A stretch of DNA of 21,771 nt from a virus. Position numbers and translations under genes: made by a program. Positions 1 through 5,340 of this stretch are shown in pieces (position 1 is the stretch's first letter; each line of letters opens with the position of its first letter). The notes below the pieces were generated by a model. That model was given only the letters and a program-made list of their open reading frames with translations, did not search any database and was not told the origin of the DNA. Location: the IMG/VR virus record IMGVR_UViG_3300030109_002779, positions 1 to 21,771 of that record; one strand, 5' to 3'.

Positions 1-2
1 TC

Positions 3-212
3 ACCACCGCAACCGGAACAAAATGCAAAGATCCTATAGACCCCGCAAAGGTTGATGTGATCGCTTGCTATGTAGCCGCAATCCCAACCTGGTACATCAT
101 ACCCTCACTCGCCACAGACGGGGCGGTACGCATATCCCTGTACCCACACAATACCAACTCCAAGGCAAAGCACGAAAAGTTCATCGAAGCGTGGGATGTG
201 TTTAAACGCTAA
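3..212 (+). CDS. PD-(D/E)XK endonuclease, group I intron-associated type, C-terminal part
   Basis: The reading frame is open from the window edge to TAA at 210-212; the start lies outside. The visible 69 residues include KVDVIACYVA followed by TWYIIP, then a polar loop, LYPHN, and a C-terminal KFIEAWDVFKR helix. This order (D-x-D-hydrophobic strand, WYIIP strand, basic helix, aromatic amphipathic end) matches the C-terminus of the I-SspI-like PD-(D/E)XK family as I know it. The catalytic E/D-x-K residues would lie upstream, outside the window. The role would be site-specific DNA cleavage, possibly as a free-standing homing-type nuclease. The family call is recognition by eye. Another small restriction-like nuclease is possible. 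Confidence 0.55.
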   Translation, partial: TTATGTKCKDPIDPAKVDVIACYVAAIPTWYIIPSLATDGAVRISLYPHNTNSKAKHEKFIEAWDVFKR

Positions 213-235
213 CTACTCCTGACTACGCTTGGTGC

Positions 236-351
236 GGGGGTGGCGAGTCTCTGCGTTGGGGGCGGAGGGGGCGTTATAGCGAAAAATTTCGTGGGGGGTG
301 TGATGATAATACAGAAATTAGCGCGGGCCGGCGCGCACCCCCGCCCCCCCC
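236..351. repeat. Opposed G-tract and C-tract island
   Basis: On the + strand G runs of 5, 5, 5 and 6 occur at 236-240, 258-262, 267-271 and 293-298. They are followed by C runs of 5 and 8 at 338-342 and 344-351. The G half could fold as a long-loop quadruplex, or the G and C halves could pair as an imperfect hairpin. Nothing comparable is seen elsewhere in the window. Confidence 0.6.
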
Positions 352-605
352 TGGCGTGATGTGCGCGTCGTGCGTCAATTTATACGGATTCGGGGACCGC
401 GATTGATTCAAAGTCAACTGTGGGTCCGCATTGATAGTGGGATTGCGGATTTTGTGCGCCAAGCGGGCCAACGATTCACGCGGATTTGCTTGGTGCGGAT
501 TGCGAGGTGCGGACCGTGTGGCCAACGCATCAACGCATCATGATATGTTGATACGTATGTACCGTAAAAACAGTGAACGGGGTTGAAATGAATTACTCCC
601 TCGGA

Positions 606-644
606 TTCCAAATATGGAACCGCATTTCCAAATATGGAACCGCA
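606..644. promoter_or_regulatory. Tandem 19-bp repeat with TTCCA/TGGAA palindrome
   Basis: The 19-base unit TTCCAAATATGGAACCGCA occurs twice without mismatch, at 606-624 and 626-644, at a 20-base period. Each unit contains an inverted repeat, TTCCA-AATA-TGGAA. Two palindromes two helical turns apart suggest a pair of operator sites for a dimeric repressor bound on one DNA face. The repeat itself is seen directly; its role as an operator is inferred. Confidence 0.55.
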
Positions 645-753
645 CCTGACGTTGGTTTGTTGTCCGCGATTCCCGCTTTAATCCGTTCACGCATCCATTT
701 TGGCAATCTCATATTTCATTGCGTTTGCTCAGTATCTATGCGGGTTGCAACAC

Positions 754-764
754 ATTGTTACAAT
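754..764. promoter_or_regulatory. Palindrome ATTGT-T-ACAAT, possible operator
   Basis: A perfect 5-bp inverted repeat with a single central T lies about 90 bases before the first early gene, and a further ATTGT half-site follows at 778-782. Related TGT-N-ACA palindromes lie at 9315-9328 and 11004-11015. A TATAGA at 785-790 could be a -10 box, but no correctly spaced -35 box was found. Confidence 0.35.
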
Positions 765-854
765 TATTGATTTGACTATTGTCGTATAGAGTGGTTTGTA
801 GTTTGGTATGCCGACGCAATGTCGCGGAGGCTCAAAAGAAAGAAAGAAATACAA

Positions 855-1109
855 ATGAAAAGCAATTACAGAAAAGCGTATAACAAACTTAAAAGTATAA
901 ACGCGCCTGTCGTCGAGGGCGGATGGAATGGAGAGGATACATTCCGCATCAGTGGTGAAAACAATGAAGATTCGATGATTTGGGCGGATTATTGGAATCA
1001 ATCGTTTGGCGACTTTGGCGTGAATCCTAAAATCTCAAATGTCCTTAATCAATACGGACTTTTTGCCGAGTGGATAAATGCGGGAGTCTTAGGCGTTTAC
1101 GATGCTTAA
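855..1109 (+). CDS. Hypothetical early protein, 84 aa
   Basis: I do not recognise this protein. It has a basic N-terminus (MKSNYRKAYNKLKS) followed by an acidic, Trp-rich body (GGWNGED, IWADYWNQSFGDFG) with no membrane segment or cysteine motif. It reads as a small soluble protein. I chose ATG 855 over the in-frame ATG at 819 because 855 follows an A/G-rich leader (AAAGAAAGAAATACAA) that closely resembles the leader of the next gene at 1140. The 819 start has no visible ribosome site and would place GGAGG inside the gene. It is the first gene of the rightward early block. Confidence 0.55.
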   Translation: MKSNYRKAYNKLKSINAPVVEGGWNGEDTFRISGENNEDSMIWADYWNQSFGDFGVNPKISNVLNQYGLFAEWINAGVLGVYDA

Positions 1110-1139
1110 CCAACCAACCAAAGAAAGAAAGATACTAAG

Positions 1140-1838
1140 ATGAAATTATTAACTAGCGGTAACGCCAAAATCGTGAAAGGCGAAAAATTCGGATACATGA
1201 CAAAGGGGATTCACTTTGCTCCCGCAACTTTGAGCGGACACAATGTGTGCGCTTGGGCTTCCCAAGGATGCGCAATGGCCTGTCTAAACACTAGCGGACG
1301 CGGAAAGATGCAATCCATCCAAGATTCCCGTATTGCCAAGACACAAGCATTCTTTGCGGACAAAGAGGGTTTCCTTTGCAACTTGGTAAAAGAGATTGCT
1401 AGCGCTTGCAAAAGCGCGGAAAAGAAAGGTTTAAGGCCGTGCTTCCGTTTGAATCTCACAAGTGATTTACCTTGGGAAAACATCCGTTGCCATGACGGAC
1501 AAACTATCTTTGAGAAATTCCCACAAGTGCAATTTTATGATTACACCAAAGGCTTTAAGCGCATGGAAAGATATCTAAACGGTAAGATGCCAAGAAACTA
1601 CCATTTGACATTCTCGCGCTCGGAATCGAATGACAAACATGCGCGCTTGGTTTTGGCTATGGGCGGAAATGTCGCTGTAGTATTTCGCAATGAGCTTCCC
1701 AAGCAATGGGAAACGAGAAATGTGATTGACGGGGATGAATCCGATTTGCGGTTCAAAGATCCGCAAGGATGCGTTGTGGGCCTTGTTGAGAAAGGCGATG
1801 CCAAGAAAGATTCAAGCGGATTTGTTGTAACCTTTTAA
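1140..1838 (+). CDS. Gp88-family phage protein, 232 aa
   Basis: This resembles the phage 'gene product 88' family, known from mycobacteriophages and other phages, whose function is not established to my knowledge. The N-terminal half has the family's cysteine-rich signature: NVCAWASQGCAMACLNTSGRG, with further Cys residues in LCNL, SACK and RPCF, and a charged RLNLTSDLPWE segment. The C-terminal half contains NYHLTFSRSESND and GGNVAVVFR. The clustered cysteines suggest a metal or Fe-S site; that is inference. It is preceded by the leader CAAAGAAAGAAAGATACTAAG directly before ATG, with no classic Shine-Dalgarno. It is the largest gene of the early block and the only one there with a recognisable family apart from the HTPGPW-type protein. 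Confidence 0.75.
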   Translation: MKLLTSGNAKIVKGEKFGYMTKGIHFAPATLSGHNVCAWASQGCAMACLNTSGRGKMQSIQDSRIAKTQAFFADKEGFLCNLVKEIASACKSAEKKGLRPCFRLNLTSDLPWENIRCHDGQTIFEKFPQVQFYDYTKGFKRMERYLNGKMPRNYHLTFSRSESNDKHARLVLAMGGNVAVVFRNELPKQWETRNVIDGDESDLRFKDPQGCVVGLVEKGDAKKDSSGFVVTF

Positions 1839-1851
1839 ACTACATTTGACT

Positions 1852-1944
1852 ATGAACTATGACATTCTAATACTAATTTTACCTTGGGTTTTCCCGCTTT
1901 GGATAATGTTTGCGGACTTATTTAGGAAAGGGGCGGACCAATGA
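1852..1944 (+). CDS. 30-aa membrane micropeptide
   Basis: An ATG at 1852 opens a 30-codon frame, MNYDILILILPWVFPLWIMF and then ADLFRKGADQ. Its first twenty residues are almost wholly hydrophobic and are followed by a basic tail, the pattern of a single-pass membrane peptide. Its stop codon overlaps the ATG of the next gene (ATGA at 1941-1944), as is usual in this operon, which supports it as a genuine translated gene. The function is unknown; such phage micropeptides often act on host membrane processes. Confidence 0.6.
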   Translation: MNYDILILILPWVFPLWIMFADLFRKGADQ

Positions 1945-2171
1945 TTCACGCAAAAGAATTTCCATTTGAGGAAATACGCAAACCATCAGGAGATTATTTC
2001 GATAGTTGGCAAGACGCAAAAGATCATGGCTATGATGATGAGCAAATATGGTCAGTGACCGTTCATGAGGATACCCATTGCTACGGTCCGCCTCATCACT
2101 TCGTTAATCATATTGGCCACATTGCGACAAAAGAGCGCCATGACGGCAAAACCTATTACGAAGAGACATGA
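1941..2171 (+). CDS. Hypothetical early protein, 76 aa
   Basis: I do not recognise a family. It is an acidic, His-rich protein (VHEDTHCYGPPHHFVNHIGH), with enough His and Cys for a possible metal site. Its N-terminus MIHAKEF is nearly the same as the next gene's (MIHAKDLF), at DNA level as well. A purine-rich site (AGGAAAGGGG) precedes ATG 1941. The start overlaps the micropeptide stop, and its own stop overlaps the next start (ATGA at 2168), so the three genes are probably translationally coupled. Confidence 0.65.
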   Translation: MIHAKEFPFEEIRKPSGDYFDSWQDAKDHGYDDEQIWSVTVHEDTHCYGPPHHFVNHIGHIATKERHDGKTYYEET

Positions 2172-2362
2172 TCCACGCAAAAGACTTATTCCCTATCGCG
2201 CTTGATCGTATCCACGATCACTTGGAGCGCGTCAACGCAAGCTCCGACAATCCTGAGACCAAGCGCAGGGGAGAAACGCGCAAGGCGGGCGGCCGTGAAA
2301 CGGCCCGCGTTAAGCGTAAGGAGAAACGCGCACGCGCAAAGCAACTAACATTTAACCTATAA
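2168..2362 (+). CDS. Hypothetical basic protein, 64 aa
   Basis: The N-terminal half is a short amphipathic segment (FPIALDRIHDHLERVNASS). The C-terminal half is strongly basic (TKRRGETRKAGG, RVKRKEKRARAK) and could bind nucleic acid. The coding DNA of the basic half is built on a 13-base direct repeat, GGAGAAACGCGCA, at 2270-2282 and 2320-2332, with a GC-rich hairpin around 2291-2305 between them, so the basic tail may have grown by short duplication. The start overlaps the upstream stop. No family is recognised. Confidence 0.5.
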   Translation: MIHAKDLFPIALDRIHDHLERVNASSDNPETKRRGETRKAGGRETARVKRKEKRARAKQLTFNL

Positions 2363-2385
2363 AACGAAAGAGAAAGATATATATT

Positions 2386-2583
2386 ATGAACATATTAGAC
2401 CTAGAGGAATCAAGTGCGGTGCTGTATCGCAAAATTAAAGAGAAGGGGCGCTTGTCTATTAGCAAGCTTTCATATTCTGAAATAATTGACGCAATGAAGC
2501 TTAACGATGAGGGGCTTATAAAGTTTGATAGAACCCGCAAAGGGAATGTATCGCGGTTTCTAGTAGTAAAGGGGGACGCATAA
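2386..2583 (+). CDS. Hypothetical early protein, 65 aa, possible winged-helix
   Basis: This is a small charged protein with the pattern helix (LDLEESSAVLYRKIKEKG), short strand (RLSISKL), helix (SYSEIIDAMKLNDEG), and two strands with a basic turn (LIKFDRTRKGNVSRFLVV). This order resembles a minimal winged helix, so DNA binding is possible. That is a structural guess, not a family match. It is preceded by an A-rich leader (CGAAAGAGAAAGATATATATT) like those of the genes at 855 and 1140. The next gene starts two bases after its stop. Confidence 0.55.
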   Translation: MNILDLEESSAVLYRKIKEKGRLSISKLSYSEIIDAMKLNDEGLIKFDRTRKGNVSRFLVVKGDA

Positions 2584-2584
2584 A

Positions 2585-2845
2585 ATGGAAGCGAAACATA
2601 AGCTTAAGGCTCCGCGATTCATACAACATAGAGCCGGAAGTATGCTCGAAATTGGTTCAAGTAATTCTGAAACCTTGCAAGGTGTTGCTCGGTTGGCCTA
2701 TGTGCAGGGGGCGCAGCAAGTGATTAGCATGATCAGGGAAAAAGCCGAAAAGAACGATATAAAAGGAATTGTTAAAATATTAATCGATGCAAAGTATAAT
2801 GACTTTTATGAGGAGATCGAAAACATGAGAGCGGAAGAGGTGTAA
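2585..2845 (+). CDS. Hypothetical early protein, 86 aa
   Basis: No family is recognised. The N-terminal third is basic and polar. The remainder is predicted largely helical: TLQGVARLAYVQGAQQVISM, then a long charged helix and an acidic C-terminus (YEEIENMRAEEV). There is no membrane segment. It is packed between neighbours, with start 2 bases after the upstream stop and the next ATG 1 base after its own stop, which supports it as a real operon member. Confidence 0.6.
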   Translation: MEAKHKLKAPRFIQHRAGSMLEIGSSNSETLQGVARLAYVQGAQQVISMIREKAEKNDIKGIVKILIDAKYNDFYEEIENMRAEEV

Positions 2846-2846
2846 T

Positions 2847-3263
2847 ATGAACGATACAAAAGAGAAACACGCCACACACACGCCAGGACCTTGGAGTCTA
2901 TCATGTATTGATGGAGTAAAAGATTCCCTCATGGTAGGGGGCGGAGATGATGGAAGCGATATTGTCGCGGATATCCGCACTTATGAGAATTACATCTTGG
3001 ATGTACGAGCAGATCATCAAAGCTTCGAGTGCAATACCCATGCACACAAGCGCTTGAGCGCAAAGATAGCGAGGCTTGAGAGAAAAGAGAAGGAATCATG
3101 GGCCAACGCGCGTTTGATCGCGGCGACTCCTGAGCTATTGGAGCAATGCAGGGAGTTCGAGAAATGCCTAACCTACTTAATCAATAGCGGGGATGGTGGA
3201 GCAGACCTGGAACGCGACAAACTCCGCAAGGTACTCGCCAAAGTAGACGGAGGTGAGGGATGA
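2847..3263 (+). CDS. HTPGPW-type conserved phage protein, 138 aa
   Basis: Two hallmarks identify this as the widespread phage/prophage family with an N-terminal HTPGPW motif (residues about 11-16) and a C-terminal helix of the form ANARLIAATPELLE (about 87-100), followed by a short helical end. The function of the family is unknown; it is typical of early regions of temperate phages. A charged helical insertion (HKRLSAKIARLERKEKES) lies between the motifs. A GAGGTG site precedes the ATG. Its stop overlaps the next start (ATGA at 3260-3263). Confidence 0.75.
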   Translation: MNDTKEKHATHTPGPWSLSCIDGVKDSLMVGGGDDGSDIVADIRTYENYILDVRADHQSFECNTHAHKRLSAKIARLERKEKESWANARLIAATPELLEQCREFEKCLTYLINSGDGGADLERDKLRKVLAKVDGGEG

Positions 3264-3445
3264 GCTACTTCAATGAGAAAGATCTAGAGCGGATTGACTT
3301 GGAGGATAAAATAAAAGACCTCGAAGCGGATCTGTACGAAAAGATACCCTTCAAGCGCTCGCAAGCGCATGTTCATGGGGATGATCAGGCATGGATTGAT
3401 GAGTGGGAGAAAGAGGTCGAGGCTGAACTAGAAAGGATGCGATAA
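3260..3445 (+). CDS. Hypothetical acidic helical protein, 61 aa
   Basis: A strongly charged, mostly helical protein (EKDLERIDLEDKIKDLEADL near the N-terminus; WIDEWEKEVEAELERM at the C-terminus) with coiled-coil character. No family is recognised. A strong ribosome site (GGAGGTGAGGG) immediately precedes its ATG, inside the upstream gene. Its stop overlaps the next start as TAATG at 3443-3447. Confidence 0.6.
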   Translation: MSYFNEKDLERIDLEDKIKDLEADLYEKIPFKRSQAHVHGDDQAWIDEWEKEVEAELERMR

Positions 3446-3771
3446 TGAGAAAGGAGAGACAATACAAATTCAACTACACCATTGATACGGCAGATTGGGG
3501 AAGTGGTTGCGAAATGGACAGAGAGAAATGCGAGGAAGCATTATCTGAATGGTTTGATAATCTCAGTCTGAAAACCAAGCTCGCCATTTACTATTCGCAA
3601 AAGTTATGCGAGACCGATGAGGAAATTGGCATTGATACAATGAACGAATGCCCGTGGAGCAAAATGGTTTGGGATGCAGAAATAAGGATAAAGGAAAAAT
3701 ATGCGCCTTACTCATTGAAAGTAAACGGTCACAATCTAAGCTTTTGGATAGAAAGCATTACCCATGACTAA
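3445..3771 (+). CDS. Hypothetical early protein, 108 aa, paralogue of the gene at 4818
   Basis: The function is unknown. It aligns over its length with the protein at 4818-5147. EKCEEALSEWFDNLSLKTKL-AIYYS pairs with EKCEKALGAWFEAQSINTQL-AIFYA, and ECPWSKMVWDAEIRIKEKY pairs with HCPWCKLMERARDDILKKH. The shared core is a long amphipathic helix, a variable loop, a CPW motif, and a second helix. The conserved Cys (EKCE, CPW) may be structural. It follows a short TAATG overlap with a preceding AAGGA site. Its last bases overlap the next small gene by eight bases. Confidence 0.65.
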   Translation: MRKERQYKFNYTIDTADWGSGCEMDREKCEEALSEWFDNLSLKTKLAIYYSQKLCETDEEIGIDTMNECPWSKMVWDAEIRIKEKYAPYSLKVNGHNLSFWIESITHD

Positions 3772-3889
3772 GCCAAACGAATCCGACACAATTGCGCGCC
3801 TGGCGTTGGGCCTTGTCATCTTTTTGGTGATGCGGTTCGCGCCCAAAGCGGTTGAAGCTTGGCAAAAGAGAAAGGAGAAACAAATATGA
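3764..3889 (+). CDS. 41-aa single-pass membrane protein
   Basis: This frame encodes MTKPNESDTIARLALGLVIF, then LVMRFAPKAVEAWQKRKEKQI. A polar N-terminus is followed by one hydrophobic segment (ALGLVIFLVMRFA) and a basic tail, giving an expected tail-inside orientation. It overlaps the upstream gene by eight bases, and its stop overlaps the next ATG (ATGA at 3886-3889), which fits the packing of the whole block. The function is unknown. A GGAG site for the next gene lies within its 3' end. Confidence 0.6.
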   Translation: MTKPNESDTIARLALGLVIFLVMRFAPKAVEAWQKRKEKQI

Positions 3890-4083
3890 GACCGTTTTAT
3901 ATCTTATTTCGCCACAATAAACCAGGAGAGAAAACACGGTTTTCCATTTGGAAAGAGTACGATGATAGCAAGATATGGGATTCACCTACGAATGAAGTAA
4001 TCGAATATTATAAAACAAGAAAAGAAGCTCAGAATGCTTTAGCTTGGCAAAAGCGCCAAGATATGAAAGGAGAAATGCGATGA
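3886..4083 (+). CDS. Hypothetical early protein, 65 aa
   Basis: This is a small, Tyr- and Lys-rich soluble protein (MRPFYILFRHNKPGEKTRFS; later EVIEYYKTRKEAQNALAWQK) that reads as strand-turn-strand followed by a helix. I chose ATG 3886 because it sits in an ATGA overlap with the membrane protein stop and has GGAGAAA ahead of it. A longer frame from 3859 would overlap the upstream gene unnecessarily. It ends in ...EMR-stop, with that stop overlapping the next start. The same end-start junction sequence recurs at 4806-4824. Confidence 0.6.
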   Translation: MRPFYILFRHNKPGEKTRFSIWKEYDDSKIWDSPTNEVIEYYKTRKEAQNALAWQKRQDMKGEMR

Positions 4084-4565
4084 GTGTTAGTTATGGACAA
4101 TCAGGATATGTAGGCACATCAAGAAGTGTACGCTCTTACGAAGCGTTGCAGGATGGTAAACTTGTACCTAGCGAAATGGTCAAACATTTGCGAAAGAAGA
4201 AACTATTCAAGGGAGTCAAGGCAAGTGACTTGAATAAAGCTTGCCAAGGTTGCGAATGGCATCATGTCGGAACCTATGCTCAGGCAGTTTTGCACTTGGA
4301 CATGTTTGATATTTACGAAAACCGTCAACAGATCAGGCATGAAATAAAGGCAAGGCAGTTAATCAAACCAACTGAATTTATAAAGGAAGTTGAGTGGACT
4401 GAGTGGGAAGGCCGATCACGCAATTACATGAGACCTGTAAAGTACCAAGCAAAGTGCAGGGTAACGAGAAAGGGGGGGACCATGGTCACGCTTCAAATCA
4501 TCGAGAAAGGGAAACCATCCGGGGAACCATTTCGCAAGAAAGAATCGAACCTGAGATATCTCTAA
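4080..4565 (+). CDS. Hypothetical early protein, 161 aa
   Basis: No family is recognised. The protein is basic, with a Ser/Tyr/Gly-rich start and SEMVKHLRKKKLFKGVKASD. It then has a Cys/His cluster, C-x2-C-x2-HH (KACQGCEWHHVG), which could bind zinc, and a C-terminal half rich in strands (MRPVKYQAKCRVTRKGGTMV). ATG 4080 is chosen from its ATGA overlap with the upstream gene and the GGAG site eight bases before it. The stop overlaps the next start as TAATG at 4563-4567. Confidence 0.6.
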   Translation: MSVSYGQSGYVGTSRSVRSYEALQDGKLVPSEMVKHLRKKKLFKGVKASDLNKACQGCEWHHVGTYAQAVLHLDMFDIYENRQQIRHEIKARQLIKPTEFIKEVEWTEWEGRSRNYMRPVKYQAKCRVTRKGGTMVTLQIIEKGKPSGEPFRKKESNLRYL

Positions 4566-4807
4566 TGGTTTTTGATCCTGACTCTTGGGAAAGTAAGTTT
4601 CCTAAATTTCTCATTGGTGACTCTCCAGGCAGGACTTTTGTTATTCATCTTCACCGTCCAAGATTTGTGGCAGAACTTATCGAGGATGGTGAAGATGAAA
4701 CCTTCGAACCTTCTTGGATTGATGAACCGCCATCTGATGCAAGTTATCTTTCATCCTTAATGCGTGAAGCGGGTGACTTTTACATCGAAGAAATTGAAAG
4801 GGAGTAG
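4565..4807 (+). CDS. Hypothetical acidic protein, 80 aa
   Basis: A very acidic protein (ELIEDGEDETFEPSWIDEPP, then a C-terminal EEIERE) with one possible strand segment (RTFVIHLHRPRF). The strong negative charge would fit a DNA-mimic or inhibitor, but nothing else supports that. ATG 4565 is chosen because it forms a TAATG overlap with the upstream stop. Longer readings in this frame back to 4403 would run antiphase inside the previous gene. Confidence 0.55.
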   Translation: MVFDPDSWESKFPKFLIGDSPGRTFVIHLHRPRFVAELIEDGEDETFEPSWIDEPPSDASYLSSLMREAGDFYIEEIERE

Positions 4808-4817
4808 GAGAAATGCG

Positions 4818-5147
4818 ATGAGTGAAGGCACAAAGCAATTGAAAGTTATCTACCAAGTTGAAACTTCCGACATAAAGGAACAGGATCTCAAGCAGGCCGA
4901 GAAATGCGAGAAAGCATTGGGTGCTTGGTTTGAGGCACAAAGCATTAATACGCAACTTGCAATTTTTTATGCTTACACATCTTTGGATGTTATTGATTTC
5001 AATAAGTTTGATATTCTTGAGCATTGCCCTTGGTGCAAACTTATGGAGCGGGCGAGAGATGACATTTTGAAAAAACACATGCCTAAAGGAGTATACGATG
5101 CGAAATCGAATTTATTTCTTTATCCGATCAAAGTAACTTGTCGCTAG
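4818..5147 (+). CDS. Hypothetical early protein, 109 aa, paralogue of the gene at 3445
   Basis: The function is unknown; it is the second member of a duplicated pair (see the gene at 3445). It shares the EKCEKALGAWF...TQLAIFYA helix and a CPW motif, here CPWCK with an additional cysteine. Its 19-base leader, from AGGAG through the ATG to the second codon (4806-4824), is identical to the leader of the gene at 4080. It carries a free-standing two-codon frame, ATG-CGA-TGA (4813-4821), overlapping the true start. It is the last complete gene before the early terminator. Confidence 0.65.
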   Translation: MSEGTKQLKVIYQVETSDIKEQDLKQAEKCEKALGAWFEAQSINTQLAIFYAYTSLDVIDFNKFDILEHCPWCKLMERARDDILKKHMPKGVYDAKSNLFLYPIKVTCR

Positions 5148-5280
5148 CTTCGACACTTACCGCGAACATGTCGAAGGGTGGATCTTTCATAAAGATATAC
5201 CTAACACACAAGCAATCTCCATAGACCCCCTTAAAAAGCGTTTCGTTGCGTATCCATACTACCAACGATATAATTTCTAA
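5137..5280 (+). pseudogene. Start-less ORF remnant with protein-like C-terminus
   Basis: After the stop of the previous gene, a different frame reads from 5149 as FDTYREHVEGWIFHKDIPNT, then QAISIDPLKKRFVAYPYYQR-YNF, ending in TAA at 5278-5280. The composition is convincingly protein-like, but the frame opens at a TAA (5134-5136) and contains no ATG, GTG or TTG. I infer the 3' end of a gene whose 5' part was lost by deletion or replaced by the duplicated neighbour. Expression by frameshift from the upstream gene is an alternative, but no slippery site is evident. Confidence 0.45.
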
Positions 5281-5281
5281 A

Positions 5282-5321
5282 AAGCACGATTAGGTACCTC
5301 TATGCGTCTCTAATCGTGCTT
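5282..5321. terminator. Bidirectional terminator between converging operons
   Basis: A perfect 11-bp stem, AAGCACGATTA (5282-5292) with TAATCGTGCTT (5311-5321), encloses an 18-base loop. It is flanked by A-rich sequence on the left and a T-rich stretch on the right. It lies between the rightward early genes and the leftward replication operon, where a terminator serving both is expected. Confidence 0.8.
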
Positions 5322-5340
5322 CTTTGTATTCATTTGTAGT

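Larger units (their letters stand above)
213..854. other. Non-coding control region between the nuclease and the early genes
   Basis: About 640 bases hold no ORF with convincing protein character. Base composition is uneven. There is a G/C-tract island at 236-351, then a stretch with repeated GCGGAT words (445-450, 480-485, 495-500, and GCGGAC at 509-514) and a doubled CAACGCAT (523-538). A tandem palindromic repeat follows at 606-644, then an AT-rich palindrome at 754-764. I infer a regulatory, origin or packaging region upstream of the rightward early operon. I could not fix a clean sigma70 promoter. Confidence 0.5.

Noticed and set aside
274-611. Overlapping ORFs of 60-83 codons on both strands in the GC-rich leader
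   Set aside because: Pro/Arg/Gly-rich composition driven by the G and C tracts, no ribosome sites, and mutual overlap; no protein character.
573-770. Plus-strand ORF of 65 codons across the tandem repeat
   Set aside because: No ribosome site, irregular composition, and the repeat/palindrome structure explains the sequence better.
729-1001. Minus-strand ORF of 90 codons antisense to the first early gene
   Set aside because: Overlaps a gene with better composition and operon spacing; appears to be a shadow.
4403-4564. Upstream extension of the 80-aa acidic protein
   Set aside because: Would run out of phase through the end of the 161-aa gene; the TAATG overlap start at 4565 is simpler.
5315-5335. 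Seven-codon minus frame (MNTKKHD) right after the helicase stop
   Set aside because: Runs into the terminator stem and is too short to support, although it shares the AACTACAAATG context noted in the findings.
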